Notes under the pieces: model-generated
Databases searched by the model: none
What the model saw: only the letters and a program-made list of their open reading frames with translations
Told to the model about the DNA's origin: nothing
Shown here: positions 17,459-27,232 of the stretch, one piece after another
Layout of the letters: the number at the start of each line of letters is the position of its first letter
How positions within the stretch are numbered: position 1 is the first letter of the stretch
DNA from: Polaromonas sp.
Lineage (GTDB): Bacteria; Pseudomonadota; Gammaproteobacteria; Burkholderiales; Burkholderiaceae_C
Assembly: GCA_028292745.1 (NCBI GenBank)
Contig: JAQGLT010000109.1
Location: 1 to 64,000, forward strand
Length of the DNA stretch: 64,000 bases
Reading direction: 5' to 3'
Position numbers and translations under genes: made by a program

Positions 17459-17737
17459 CTATTCGAGCGCCGACACCTTGACCGCATGCTGGGCGGAAAA
17501 CGCCTGCAGGACTTCGGCAATCTGCGCATCCTGCAGCGTGGTGGTCAGCTCGACAATCTTGCTGGCGCTGCCTTTGTGGCTGTCGCTGACCGCCACCGTC
17601 GCGGCGCCGTCGTGCGCCGCCAGCAGTTTTTGCAGCGCGGGTGCCAGCGCGTCGATCGCGTCATTCAGCTGGGCCGGGTTGCCGTCTGCACTGGGCAGGT
17701 ACTGCACCTCGAAAGAAAAATTGGTTTTCTGGTTCAT
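17459..17737 (-). CDS. Small conserved-looking protein beside osmC, function unknown
   Basis: 92 residues without a signal peptide or membrane segment. It alternates predicted helices (LNDAIDALAPALQKLLAAH and DAQIAEVLQAFSAQ) with short strands. It starts 14 nt after the osmC stop and so probably shares its transcript. The codon pattern (high third-position GC) agrees with a real gene. I do not recognise the family. Confidence 0.6.
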   Translation of the reverse strand: MNQKTNFSFEVQYLPSADGNPAQLNDAIDALAPALQKLLAAHDGAATVAVSDSHKGSASKIVELTTTLQDAQIAEVLQAFSAQHAVKVSALE

Positions 17738-17751
17738 GGCAGCCTCCGCGC

Positions 17752-18189
17752 CTAGTGGCCGAGCGTGGCGTCGAGCGTGATTTCGGGCACGCTGGCCAGC
17801 GCCTTGGACAGCGGGCAGCCCTGCTTGGCCGCCTGGGCGATTTCCATGAACTTGGCCTCATCCATGCCCGGCACTACCGCCTTGAGGGTGAGCGCGATGC
17901 GGTCGATGACAAACCCGTCGCCCTCGGGCACCAGCCGGACCCTGGCCTGGGTATCGACCGATGCGGTGGCAAAGCCGGCCTTGTCGCAGGCAAACGAAAA
18001 AGCCATGGTGAAGCAGGCCGCATGCGCGGCGCCCAGCAGCTCCTCGGGGTTGGTGCCGCGCCTGTCGTCTTCAAAACGGCTGCCAAAGCCGTACGGGTAG
18101 GCTTTGAGCGCATCGGTTTCGGTGCTGATCTGGCCCTGGCCTTTTTTGCCCTGGCCTTCCCAATGAACGGAGGCGTTTTTTTCAGTCAT
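17752..18189 (-). CDS. osmC: OsmC-family peroxiredoxin
   Basis: 145 residues from MTEKNASVHWEGQG. The family reduces organic hydroperoxides with two conserved cysteines. Here HAACFTMAFSF carries the peroxidatic cysteine (after NPEELLGAA), and AKQGCPLSKAL carries the resolving one. The frame is open upstream for 35 residues without OsmC similarity, so the inner ATG is preferred. Confidence 0.92.
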   Translation of the reverse strand: MTEKNASVHWEGQGKKGQGQISTETDALKAYPYGFGSRFEDDRRGTNPEELLGAAHAACFTMAFSFACDKAGFATASVDTQARVRLVPEGDGFVIDRIALTLKAVVPGMDEAKFMEIAQAAKQGCPLSKALASVPEITLDATLGH

Positions 18190-18419
18190 GCGTTGGCTTT
18201 CGGAAATGGTTGCAAGGCGGGGCGTGCTGGCAGGCAGCCGCCCCGGGTCAACTGGCGAGTTTGCCTGCGCAGGCCGGATTGCCGCGTCGGACAAGACCGC
18301 AAACCCGCAGGGGCGCTTCGTTACCGGTGCCGGGCCGCTGCGGGCGCGCAGCCGGCTGCCGCGCCGCGTTTTTCAGTTCCCGCAGAGGGCGTTTTCCTGG
18401 CCAGGCACGGCGCCGGGCC

Positions 18420-20900
18420 TCAGTGCGACAGGCCCTGCATGAAGGCTTCCAGGGAATCGATGGGCAGGGCCTTGCAAAACAGGTAGCCCTGGTAGTTTTC
18501 GCAGCCGTGCCGGGCCAGGAACTCGCGCTGGGCTTCGGTCTCCACGCCTTCGGCCATCACCGCCAGGCCCAGGCTCTGGGCCAGCCCGACAATGGTGCGC
18601 GCAATGGCCGCGTCGTTCGGGTCGGTCAGCACGTCCTTGACGAAGGAACGGTCGATTTTCAGCTGGTCCAGCGGCATGTGCTTGAGGTAGGAAAGCGCCG
18701 AGTAGCCCATGCCGAAGTCGTCAATCGACAGCGTGACGCCCGCGTTCTTGAGCATGCCCATCTTGGCGATGGTCACATCGATGTCGGTGGCCAGCAGGCT
18801 TTCGGTCAGCTCCAGCTTGAGCCGGTGGGCGCAGATGCCGAACTGCTGGATGATGGACATCACCAGTTCCACGAACTCCGGGTGGCGGAACTGGCGAACG
18901 CTGACGTTCACCGCGATGCTGAGCATTTCCGTCTCGGGCCGCCTGGCCCACAGGTCCAGCTGGGCGCAGGCGGTTTCCAGCACCCACTTGCCCAGCGGAA
19001 GAATCAGCCCGCTTTCCTCGGCCTGGGCGATGAACCCATCGGGGAACACCATGCCACGCTCCGGATGCTGCCAGCGGATCAGCGCCTCGACGCCGATCAT
19101 GCGGCCCTCGCGCCCCACCTGCGGCTGGTAATGCAGGATGAAATCCTGGTCGCGCAAGCTCTGGCGCAGCTCGGTGTTGAGAATGGCGCTGGCGGTGGCG
19201 GCCGATTGCATTTCAGGGTCGAACCAGCAGACCGAATTGCGCCCGGCCGCCTTGGCCTGGTACATCGCCAGATCCGCCTGCTTCAGCACATCGCCAATGC
19301 TTTGCTGGTGCTGGCTGAAGGTCGTCACGCCGATGCTGCAGGTGCCGTAGTGCTGGTAGCCCGAGAGGTCATAGGGCTCGCTGAGCACGGCCAGAATTTT
19401 TTGCCCCACCGCCCGGCTCTTGTCGTCGGCGACCTCGGGGTCTTCGCCGAGGTCTTCCAGCATCACCACGAACTCGTCGCCGCCCAGGCGCGCCACGGTA
19501 TCGGTCTTGCGCACGCAGCTGGTCAGGCGCACGGCCACCTGCTGCAGCAGCACGTCGCCCTTGGCATGCCCCAGGGTGTCATTGAGCACCTTGAAGTTGT
19601 CCAGGTCGATGAACATCAATGCGCCGATTTTTGTGTGGTTGGCGCATTGGGACAGCGCGCTTTGCAGCCGGTCCATCAGGAGCTGGCGATTGGGCAGCTG
19701 CGTCAGCGTGTCGTAGAACGCCAGATGCTCGATCTCGTCCTCGGCCGCCTTGCGCTCGGTGATGTCGCGCGCCACGGACACCCAGTGCGCCTGGCCGCGG
19801 CTGAAATAGTCCACCGGCACGATTTCCATCTCGATCCAGAACTGCTCGCCGGTCTTTCGGTAGTTGATGAGCTCGACGCGAACCGGCTGCGACGCCTCCA
19901 GCGCCGCGCGGATGCGGTCGAGTTCGCTGCGCTGGGTCATCGGTCCCTGCAGCAGGCGCGGCGTCTGGCCCAGCACCTCCTCGCGGCGGTAGCCGGTATG
20001 GCGTTCAAAGGCATCGTTGACAAAGACAATGCGCGGCCCGGGCGCGTCCAGCGACCCTGCCTCGGTGATCAGCACGATGTCGTTCAGGCGCGAGATGCTG
20101 GTCTGCAGCAGCAGCAGCTGCTCCTGGGAGCGCCGCCGGTCGGTGACGTCGCGAAAATACACCGCCAGCCCTTCCTCGAAGGGATAGGCGCGCAGCTCAA
20201 GCCATTTGTCGCGCAGGCCGTAGAACGCCTCGAACTCGCTGTGGCGCCCGCTCTCCAGCGTCCGCTGGACTTCGGTGCGCACGCGGTCACTCTCGGTTTC
20301 CTCCAGCACCAGCCAGATCGCATGGCCCAGCAGTTCGGTGCCGGGCCGGCCCAGCAGCTTCTCGGTTTCAGGGTTCACATAGGTGAACCGGCCTTCCAGG
20401 TCGAGCGTGACAAAGGCGTCGGTGATACTGGCCAGCGTGGTGCTGAGCCGCATCATCAGGCTCATTGATTCCTGCGCGGCGCGCCTTCTTTCCGTCAGGT
20501 TCTGCAGCACCCCCTGCACACGCACGATGGCGCCCGACGCATCCCGGACCGCCTCGCCGAGCGCGCGCGCCCACAGGCGCTGGCCGTAGGCGTTGACGAC
20601 CTGCACCTCCTCATCGAACGCAACGCCCTGGGTCTGGCACAGATGCAGCGCGGCGGTCATCTGCGCGCGAAAGTCAGGCGCGTAAAAATCAATCGGATCG
20701 AGGTAGGTCGACATCACACCGGGCGGCATTTCGAGCAGTTCAGCCAGGGAATCCGACCAGGTAAGAAGCGATTCACGCAGGTCGAAAGACCAGGCGCCGG
20801 CGCCGGCAGCGCGTTCGAGCAGGGCCAGCAGTTGCCGGTCAGGTTCGCTGGGGGAACGGTAGGCCACAGCGGGTGGCACGGGCAAGATCGATGTGGACAT
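18420..20900 (-). CDS. PAS-PAS-PAS-GGDEF-EAL cyclic-di-GMP turnover protein
   Basis: 826 residues from MSTSILPVPP. Three PAS segments (about 30-140, 165-280, 265-385) are followed by a GGDEF domain (395-550) with an intact RLGGDEF around residue 470. The EAL domain (570-815) has GVEALIRWQHP around residue 603 and later DDFGMGYSALSYL. Both cyclase and phosphodiesterase motifs look complete, so it may switch direction according to the PAS input. No membrane helices are seen, so it is cytosolic. It is not in an obvious operon. Confidence 0.9.
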   Translation of the reverse strand: MSTSILPVPPAVAYRSPSEPDRQLLALLERAAGAGAWSFDLRESLLTWSDSLAELLEMPPGVMSTYLDPIDFYAPDFRAQMTAALHLCQTQGVAFDEEVQVVNAYGQRLWARALGEAVRDASGAIVRVQGVLQNLTERRRAAQESMSLMMRLSTTLASITDAFVTLDLEGRFTYVNPETEKLLGRPGTELLGHAIWLVLEETESDRVRTEVQRTLESGRHSEFEAFYGLRDKWLELRAYPFEEGLAVYFRDVTDRRRSQEQLLLLQTSISRLNDIVLITEAGSLDAPGPRIVFVNDAFERHTGYRREEVLGQTPRLLQGPMTQRSELDRIRAALEASQPVRVELINYRKTGEQFWIEMEIVPVDYFSRGQAHWVSVARDITERKAAEDEIEHLAFYDTLTQLPNRQLLMDRLQSALSQCANHTKIGALMFIDLDNFKVLNDTLGHAKGDVLLQQVAVRLTSCVRKTDTVARLGGDEFVVMLEDLGEDPEVADDKSRAVGQKILAVLSEPYDLSGYQHYGTCSIGVTTFSQHQQSIGDVLKQADLAMYQAKAAGRNSVCWFDPEMQSAATASAILNTELRQSLRDQDFILHYQPQVGREGRMIGVEALIRWQHPERGMVFPDGFIAQAEESGLILPLGKWVLETACAQLDLWARRPETEMLSIAVNVSVRQFRHPEFVELVMSIIQQFGICAHRLKLELTESLLATDIDVTIAKMGMLKNAGVTLSIDDFGMGYSALSYLKHMPLDQLKIDRSFVKDVLTDPNDAAIARTIVGLAQSLGLAVMAEGVETEAQREFLARHGCENYQGYLFCKALPIDSLEAFMQGLSH

Positions 20901-21199
20901 GGCAAGAGCAGTGAAATTAAATTGGATCAAAGCGGCCTGGATTTCTTCGGCAAGCCTGGAGCGGCCCGGATTTTCAGCGCCCGCCGAACAACCGGGCAGG
21001 GTAACGCGCAACCGCAATTGTTTACCACTCCGGGCCGATAAACTCCAAATCAAGTCACAGGCCACCCTGCAGGCAAGGCGACGTCCTACGCCCAAGGCAG
21101 GCCCTCTCCCATGCTGGCGATCGGGCGGATTTTTTATAGTGATCGGAGCTTACAAATCCATCACTCCTCCAAACTTACCTTTTTCTACCCGCAGCCGTC

Positions 21200-21469
21200 A
21201 TGACCATTGCCCTGGACAACCTGAAAAACTGTGCGGACACCACCACGCTCAGGTCACGGCTGTCCTCGTTGTGTTCGCGTTTCGGCTCGATTGCCCGGCT
21301 GGACATCCTGACGTCGCGCCAGGCCGGCAAGCGCCAGGCGCTGTGCTTTCTGCGCATGGGCTCGGCCGAGCAGGAGCAGGAGGTGATCAATGAACTGGGC
21401 GTGGGCAGGTTCGGCGGCGACATTGTCATGGTCATCGACCTGCAGAATCCCGCCTTACTGTCGCACTGA
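21200..21469 (+). CDS. Small RRM-like protein, function unknown
   Basis: 89 residues. The order helix (TLRSRLSSLCSRFGSI), strand (ARLDIL), strand (QALCFLRM), helix (EQEQEVINELGVGRF), strand (DIVMVIDL) resembles an RNA-recognition-motif fold without clear RNP1/RNP2 aromatic residues. A TATAGT at 21135-21140 could be its -10. No good Shine-Dalgarno sequence is seen. It is convergent with the Hsp70 operon. Confidence 0.6.
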   Translation: MTIALDNLKNCADTTTLRSRLSSLCSRFGSIARLDILTSRQAGKRQALCFLRMGSAEQEQEVINELGVGRFGGDIVMVIDLQNPALLSH

Positions 21470-21504
21470 GGCAGCCTGCCGTCCAGGCGTTGCGCCTGGC
21501 GCCC

Positions 21505-24432
21505 TCAGGCAATCAGCTTGAGCCCCGGCGGAAGCGACTCGCCCAGCACGCGGCGCTCCACGGCTTCATCCAGTTCCACCTTGTGGCGCACCATCTCGAT
21601 CCAGCTGGCCGGCGCGTGGCTGGTCCGCAGTCGCGCCATCACCTGTTCGCGCCGTGCCAGCGGCAGGTCGCGGGCCCGGTCGTCGGTGACACGGCACAGG
21701 CTGACGGCGGCAAAAGCGGCGGCCTCGACACGTTTCCAGTCGAATGCCAGCAGGGTGTCAAGCCAGGCGTCCGCCGTTTCCGGCGCCACCACGTCGTGGG
21801 GACTGCCATGAAAAGGCTGGCGGGCGCCGATGCGGCCCAGCGCCCACAGCGCCACGCTTTCCATGGCTGTGTCGCCGACGGCAGCGCGCCGGCCCGGTTT
21901 TGCCGCTGGCGCGGCCTGCAGCCGGGTGAGCAGCCAGTTCCCGATCTCGGCCTTGTAGCCGGCCGGAATGCGCTCCAGCGAGGCCCCCAGCCGCAGCATG
22001 TCCAGTTCACTGCCCCCGACGGGCGGTGAGCCGCCGGCGTTCAACAGGGTTTTGTCGCCCTGCAGGTTGAAGGCAAAGTCGTCCAGCAGGCGCAATTGCT
22101 GCGCGTCATCCAGCCCCCCCGCGACACGCCGCCACAGCGTCCACCATTCCGCGCAGACCTGCTTGTCCCTGGCATGCTGCACCCCGGTCTCCAGCAGTGG
22201 CCAGAGCTGCTGCATTCGCCAGCTGTCCAGCGCGTCGCCAAATCCCGGTCGCAGGCAGTAACCCGCCAGGTTCAGCCAGACCCGTTCATGCTCGGCCGAG
22301 CGCCGCCGGCCGCGCGCGCGCTGCCACAAGGCATCGAACAGCTGGCGCAGCGCGGGCGTGTCCCAGCGCTCGCGCTCGCCCAGCACCTGCTCCAGCTGCG
22401 CCCGCAGCTGCCGCACGTCCCGGGGCGCCACGGCCTGGCCGGTCGCGCCAAAGATGCGGTCGATCTTCTGGAGGGCCTCGCTCAGGCGGGAGGCGGGCAC
22501 GGACGCCTCGCCGCCCGGGCTGTCGGGCGCGGCGGCGCTGTCGCCGCCATGGCGCAGGTCAAACGCGAGCAGCCAGCGCCGGGTGGGGTCGGCCAGGCTC
22601 ACGCAGTGCAGCTCCAGCGTGCCCACCTCGGTCAGCGACGTGGCCAGTTGCACGGTGATGTCGCGCCGGGCGCCTGCCGGTGGGGGCGCCGGGTTTTCGG
22701 CCGCCTGCTCCGCGTCCGGAGCCGCCTGCAGCACCGTCACGATCGGGGGCAGCTGCACCACCCGGTCATCGCTCAGCGCGACCAGTTCGCCGAGCTGCGG
22801 TGCCGCCTGCTCGACGCCGCTCGACACCGACGCCAGCAGGTGGAACCGCACCGGCTGGCCCAGGCGCAAGGCAAAGGTGCGGCCGGTCAGCAGCAGCTCC
22901 TGCCCCAGCTCGGTGCCACGCGGCAGGATGCAGATGCCGCGCCTCGTGACCGCGTTATTTGCGCCATCCAGCCGCAGGAAATAGCTCCGCGCCGAGCCGC
23001 CGCCGATGCGCGGCGCCAGGCCCTGCTGCGCCAGCGCATAGGCGACCGCGCCGCGCGCCACCGCCACATCCGGGTTGTCGTTGTGCAGCAGGCGCAGCGG
23101 CGCGCCGCGCCAGGCGGCCAGCGTGTCGGCCAGCCGCCGGGCCAGCGCATGCCCCCGGAACACGCCGCCGTTGAGCAGCAGGGTGTCGGGCATGGCATGG
23201 CCGTGCTGCCGGAGAAAATCGGCGACATGCCGGGTGATCGCCGGGTCTCGGGCGTACGGCAGGCCAAAGGCGACGATGCCGCTGCGGGCTTGCCGCACCT
23301 GGGCATCGGCCCCGACGGGGGGGAAAAAACCGTCCACGATGAGGTGCTCGACCTCCTGGCGGGCCAGCATCACCGAGCGGCTGCCGCCGACCAGCCGGGC
23401 ACCGCTGCCCAGCAGCGTGACGGGCGTTTCATCCGGCGCATCGGCGGCCAGCAGCAGTTCCTTGGCCGCCCGGCAGCGCTCCATCAACTGGGCCAGCCGG
23501 CTGGCCGAGAGCGGCGCTGCCGCTGCCGCGCCGGCCGAGGACGGCATCCGGGCTTCGACCGCATGCGCCAGCGCCAGGTCCATGTTGTCGCCGCCGAGCA
23601 TCAGGTGGTTGCCCACGCCGATGCGGGTCAATCGGGGCAGCCCGCCAGCCAGGTCCACCTGGATCAGGCTCAGGTCGGTGGTGCCGCCCCCCACGTCGCA
23701 CACCAGCACCAGCCGGGTTTGTGCCAGCGCGCCGGCCAGGTCGCCGCGGTGGCGCAGCAGCCAGTCGTAGAAGGCCGCCTGGGGCTCCTCCAGCAGCCGC
23801 AGCTCGGGCAGCCCGGCCAGCCGGGCAGCCCGCAGCGTCAGGGCGCGGGCGCCTTCGTCGAACGACGCCGGCACCGTCAGCACCAGCTGCTGGCGCTCCA
23901 GCGGACTGCCGGGAAAGCGCGCGTTCCAGGCCTGGCGCACATGGCGCAGGTAGCTGGCGCTGGCCTCGACCGGCGACACCTTGGGCACATCGGCGGGCGC
24001 GCCCCAGGGCAGGATGGGCGCGAGCCGGTCCACCGCCGCGTGCGACAGCCAGCTCTTGGCACTGGCCACCAGCCGGCCCGGCACCTGCGCGCCCAGCTTG
24101 CGCGCCCACTGCCCGATCACGATAGGGCCCGGGGCTGCCCCGTCCGCTTCATCCGCTTCATCCGCCGTGTCGCTCGCCTCCGCCGGCTGCGTTTCGGGCC
24201 AGGGCAATGTCAGCGCAGCGGCGGCCAGTTCACCGGGGGCCGCCTGGTAGCGGCACGACGCCAGCAGCGGCAAGGCATCCACTTCACCCGGCGCGACCAG
24301 CTGCGCGATCTCGAACAGTTCAATCGCGGCCGGGGCCGGAGCAGGCGGGCCACCGGCCGGCGTGGCCAGCGGCGCATAGGCGACGACCGTGTGCGTGGTG
24401 CCCAGGTCAATGCCGACGATGTACTGGCTCAT
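21505..24432 (-). CDS. Hsp70-family ATPase, large DUF3731-type
   Basis: 975 residues. The N-terminal Hsp70 nucleotide-binding domain has YIVGIDLGTTHTVVAYAP (phosphate 1), LVCDVGGGTTDLSL (phosphate 2), LMLGGDNMDLALA and LLNGGVFRGHAL (adenosine). The C-terminal ~450 residues do not resemble the DnaK substrate-binding domain and have instead a long helical region. An acidic insert (EADEADGAA) sits near residue 90. It is the last gene of the DUF2760-Hsp70-Hsp70 unit, 45 nt after the second Hsp70. No DnaJ or GrpE lies nearby. Confidence 0.9.
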   Translation of the reverse strand: MSQYIVGIDLGTTHTVVAYAPLATPAGGPPAPAPAAIELFEIAQLVAPGEVDALPLLASCRYQAAPGELAAAALTLPWPETQPAEASDTADEADEADGAAPGPIVIGQWARKLGAQVPGRLVASAKSWLSHAAVDRLAPILPWGAPADVPKVSPVEASASYLRHVRQAWNARFPGSPLERQQLVLTVPASFDEGARALTLRAARLAGLPELRLLEEPQAAFYDWLLRHRGDLAGALAQTRLVLVCDVGGGTTDLSLIQVDLAGGLPRLTRIGVGNHLMLGGDNMDLALAHAVEARMPSSAGAAAAAPLSASRLAQLMERCRAAKELLLAADAPDETPVTLLGSGARLVGGSRSVMLARQEVEHLIVDGFFPPVGADAQVRQARSGIVAFGLPYARDPAITRHVADFLRQHGHAMPDTLLLNGGVFRGHALARRLADTLAAWRGAPLRLLHNDNPDVAVARGAVAYALAQQGLAPRIGGGSARSYFLRLDGANNAVTRRGICILPRGTELGQELLLTGRTFALRLGQPVRFHLLASVSSGVEQAAPQLGELVALSDDRVVQLPPIVTVLQAAPDAEQAAENPAPPPAGARRDITVQLATSLTEVGTLELHCVSLADPTRRWLLAFDLRHGGDSAAAPDSPGGEASVPASRLSEALQKIDRIFGATGQAVAPRDVRQLRAQLEQVLGERERWDTPALRQLFDALWQRARGRRRSAEHERVWLNLAGYCLRPGFGDALDSWRMQQLWPLLETGVQHARDKQVCAEWWTLWRRVAGGLDDAQQLRLLDDFAFNLQGDKTLLNAGGSPPVGGSELDMLRLGASLERIPAGYKAEIGNWLLTRLQAAPAAKPGRRAAVGDTAMESVALWALGRIGARQPFHGSPHDVVAPETADAWLDTLLAFDWKRVEAAAFAAVSLCRVTDDRARDLPLARREQVMARLRTSHAPASWIEMVRHKVELDEAVERRVLGESLPPGLKLIA

Positions 24433-24477
24433 CAGGCCGCGCGCTTTCTTTGTTTTTTATGCTGGCGGGATGCCGCT

Positions 24478-26337
24478 TCAGGCATTCCCGCGCACGTCGA
24501 ACGCCACCTTCCAGCGCTCGTCGCCCTGGGTGGCCACGGCGGTCAGCTCCAGCGTTCCGGTGTCGGTGGCCACGGCGCGCAGCCGGACCTGCACGACTTC
24601 GCCCGGCTGGCGGCCTTCGGCGGGCAGGGTCGCCTGGATTTCCCCCAGCTCCTGCAACTCGTCCGGCTGCCAGAAATCGAGCAGGGTGCCCAGCGGGTCC
24701 TGGCGCCGTACCGACGAGCCCAAGAACCGCAGGTGCATCGGCTCGCCCACCACCAGGCCGAACTCCTGCGTCTGCAGGTCCGCCTCGATGCCTTCCTCCA
24801 TGCCGAAGGGCGCAATGCACAGGGCCTGCACCGGCGGCTCGAAGCCGGGGATGGCGGGCATTGACGACTCCACCGCGACGTAATAGGCGCGTGCCGTGCC
24901 GCCCCGGATGCGCACGCCCTGGCCGCGCCGCACATAGCCGTAGTACGCCGCGCCGCGCGCCACCGCCAGGTCCATGTCGCCCCCTAGCAGCGCCCGCGCC
25001 GGCGCGGCCGCCTCGGCCGCCAGCCAGCCGTTGAGCGTCGCCAGGGTGCGCTCGGTCAGGATGCCGGACTTGAAGACGCCACCGTTGAACAGCACCGCCG
25101 TCGGGTGCAGGAAACTGGCCGATGCATCGCCTTGGCCGGCAAAGCCGTCGAGGTCGGCGGTGGCCCCGGCCTGGCGCCCCAGCAGCGCCGCCAAGTGGCG
25201 GGTCACGCCGGCGTCCTGGGCATAGGGCAGGCCCAGCTGCGTCAGGCCGGCCCGGGCGCGGCTGGCGGGGCGGGCGGACGCTGCCACGTCGGGGAAAAAG
25301 CCGTCGAGCAGGGTGGCGCGCACCTCGGCCTGCGTCAGCTCGGTGCGGACCGACCCGCCGATCAGCTTGGCGCCACGGCTGGGCACCACGATGGGCTGCG
25401 CCTGCAGGCTGGCGTCGCTCAGCAGGCTTTCCTTGGCGCTGCGGCAGGCATAGGTCAGCGCGCGCATCTGCCAGGGGTCGAGCTGCCTGCCGTCGGCCGC
25501 CAGCTTGCGCGCCACGACATGCGCCAGGGTCAGGTCCATGTTGTCGCCGCCGAGCAGGATGTGGTCGCCCACCGCGACGCGGTGCAACTCGAGGTTGCCT
25601 TCGCGCTCAAGCACCGCGATCAATGAAAAGTCGCTGGTGCCGCCGCCGACGTCGATCACCAGGATGATGTCGCCCGGCTTGACGTCCTTGCGCCAGTTCC
25701 CCGCGCTGCCCTGGATCCAGTTGTAGAGCGCGGCCTGCGGCTCTTCGAGCAAGGTCAGCGCGGTGTAGCCGGCCGCATGCGCGGCCTCGGCGGTCAGCTC
25801 GCGCGCGGCCGGATCGAACGACGCCGGAATCGTGATCGTGATGTCCTGCTGGTCGAACGGCGCGTCGGGGTGGGCCTGGTCCCAGGCGCGGCGCAGGTGC
25901 GCCAGGTAGCGGGTCGAGGCCTCCAGCGGCGAGATGCGCGCCACCTCGGGCGGCGCCTCGGCCGGCAAGATCGCCGCCCGCCGGTCCACGCCCGGATGGC
26001 AGAGCCAGCTTTTGGCGCTCGACACCAGGCGGATCGGCGTCAGCGCGCCGCGCGCCCGCGCCAGCTCGCCCACCGCGAAGTCCTGCCCGGCCGCCCACGG
26101 CAGGGCAAGGTCGCCCTCGGCCATTTCGCTCGCATGCGGCAGGTATAAAAACGACGGCAGCAGCGGCAGGCGCTCGACGCTGCCCGGCGCCGTCAGCTGG
26201 GGAATGTCGAGCACGCCGTAGCTGGTCTTTTCGCCGTCGCTGGCGGCAATGTCCACATAGGCCAGCGCGCAGTGGGTGGTGCCCAGGTCGATGCCGATGG
26301 AAAACCGCGCGGCGGACGGGGCGGCCTGCGCCGTCAC
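24478..26337 (-). CDS. Hsp70-family ATPase, short type
   Basis: 619 residues. ATPase motifs: FSIGIDLGTTHCALAYVD, ILVIDVGGGTSDFSLIAV, LLGGDNMDLTLAH and VLFNGGVFKSGIL. The C-terminal ~140 residues form a short beta-rich end (LRFLGSSVRRQDPLG, ELQELGEIQATLP). There is no DnaK-type lid or EEVD tail. The ATG overlaps the DUF2760 stop by 4 nt, so synthesis is coupled. With the larger Hsp70 it probably forms a paired ATPase system; the client is unknown. Confidence 0.9.
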   Translation of the reverse strand: MTAQAAPSAARFSIGIDLGTTHCALAYVDIAASDGEKTSYGVLDIPQLTAPGSVERLPLLPSFLYLPHASEMAEGDLALPWAAGQDFAVGELARARGALTPIRLVSSAKSWLCHPGVDRRAAILPAEAPPEVARISPLEASTRYLAHLRRAWDQAHPDAPFDQQDITITIPASFDPAARELTAEAAHAAGYTALTLLEEPQAALYNWIQGSAGNWRKDVKPGDIILVIDVGGGTSDFSLIAVLEREGNLELHRVAVGDHILLGGDNMDLTLAHVVARKLAADGRQLDPWQMRALTYACRSAKESLLSDASLQAQPIVVPSRGAKLIGGSVRTELTQAEVRATLLDGFFPDVAASARPASRARAGLTQLGLPYAQDAGVTRHLAALLGRQAGATADLDGFAGQGDASASFLHPTAVLFNGGVFKSGILTERTLATLNGWLAAEAAAPARALLGGDMDLAVARGAAYYGYVRRGQGVRIRGGTARAYYVAVESSMPAIPGFEPPVQALCIAPFGMEEGIEADLQTQEFGLVVGEPMHLRFLGSSVRRQDPLGTLLDFWQPDELQELGEIQATLPAEGRQPGEVVQVRLRAVATDTGTLELTAVATQGDERWKVAFDVRGNA

Positions 26338-26897
26338 AACTCCACCTCCGCCTGCGCCAGCACGGCGGCGTCGTGCCCGTCGGCCAATCGCGGCAGGCGC
26401 GTTTCGGTGGCGCGCCAGCCCCGGTGGCTCAGGACGCCCTGGAACGGCGCCTGGCCGACCACATTGCCGGTCAGGCGGATGGCGCGCGCATCGAAGCCCG
26501 CGTTCAGCGTGATGGGGCTGCCCTCGGCCTCCGGGCGCACCGGCGCCAGGGTGAAATGCTCGCGCAGCACCTTGGCGCAGCCTTCGTGCACCAGCCGCGC
26601 CGCGCCGCCGATCTCGGCATCGGAGTAGCCGGCCAGGTTTTCCTGGGTAAAGTCGATCAGGCGGGCTTCGCGCTGCAGCAAGGCCAGCAGTTGCAGAGCG
26701 GCGTCGGGCGCGGGGGGCGCCGGGGCGGCCGTGGGAGCGGCCGCCGCAGGTGCCGGCGCCGTGGCCGCTGCCGACGCGCCATCTTCTTCACGCAGGCCCA
26801 GCACGCGGCCTGCATAGAGGGGATTGGACAGGCTGCTGAAAAACGCGCCGAAGGCGATGGGAATGCGTTTGAAAAACGAAGGGGCTGGATCGGTCAT
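26334..26897 (-). CDS. DUF2760-family protein
   Basis: 187 residues. The N-terminus FFKRIPIAFGAFFSSLSNP is followed by an Ala/Pro-rich linker (residues ~45-70). A C-terminal domain follows with LQREARLIDFTQENLAGYSDAEIGGAARLVHEGC, and it ends in LPRLADGHDAAVLAQAEVEL. This is the arrangement of DUF2760 proteins, whose genes regularly sit directly before paired Hsp70 genes. AGGAG lies 8 nt before the ATG. The linker suggests a two-part adaptor. No biochemical function is known to me. Confidence 0.85.
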   Translation of the reverse strand: MTDPAPSFFKRIPIAFGAFFSSLSNPLYAGRVLGLREEDGASAAATAPAPAAAAPTAAPAPPAPDAALQLLALLQREARLIDFTQENLAGYSDAEIGGAARLVHEGCAKVLREHFTLAPVRPEAEGSPITLNAGFDARAIRLTGNVVGQAPFQGVLSHRGWRATETRLPRLADGHDAAVLAQAEVEL

Positions 26898-27121
26898 TCA
26901 ATGGGCTCCTGATGGCCCCGGCTTGCGCCAGGCCTGAAATGAGGGCGGGGTTGTTAAGCGCGGATGCCGCAGGAGCAGGCCTCAGGCCATGCGCCGCAAG
27001 GTCTGTCCCGCGCGTGCTCCCCAGGGCAGCAGGCTATTGTCCATAGAAAAACGGGGACTGGAGGGACGGCAGCGGGTTTAACCGTAAAAAGTGCCACCGG
27101 CGCACAATCCACGGGCGCAAG

Positions 27122-27166
27122 GTGCTATTGAATCCATAGCATATTGCGCGCAGGGTGTGAGGCCAT
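27122..27166 (+). repeat. 58-bp repeat R1, shortened copy
   Basis: Reads GTGCTATTGAATCCATAGC, then ATATTGCGCGCAGGGTGTG and AGGCCATCC. The first palindrome and AGGCC end are kept; the spacer between them is about 10 nt shorter than in other copies. Confidence 0.65.
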
Positions 27167-27232
27167 CCGTGGCCTGACCGCCCTGCCCGCGCGCAGCCAT
27201 ATCAAGACCGGGGCGGGGCCGCCTGCTCGCTC

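Noticed and set aside
22096-24864. Long open frame (over 900 codons) on the plus strand opposite the Hsp70 genes
   Set aside because: It is the antisense shadow of high-GC codons. The translation is rich in Arg, His, Gln and Ala with no domain, while the reverse strand encodes clear Hsp70 motifs.
21505-26337. Canonical DnaK chaperone genes
   Set aside because: Only the ATPase domains match. There is no substrate-binding domain, lid or C-terminal EEVD-type end, and no dnaJ/grpE neighbours.
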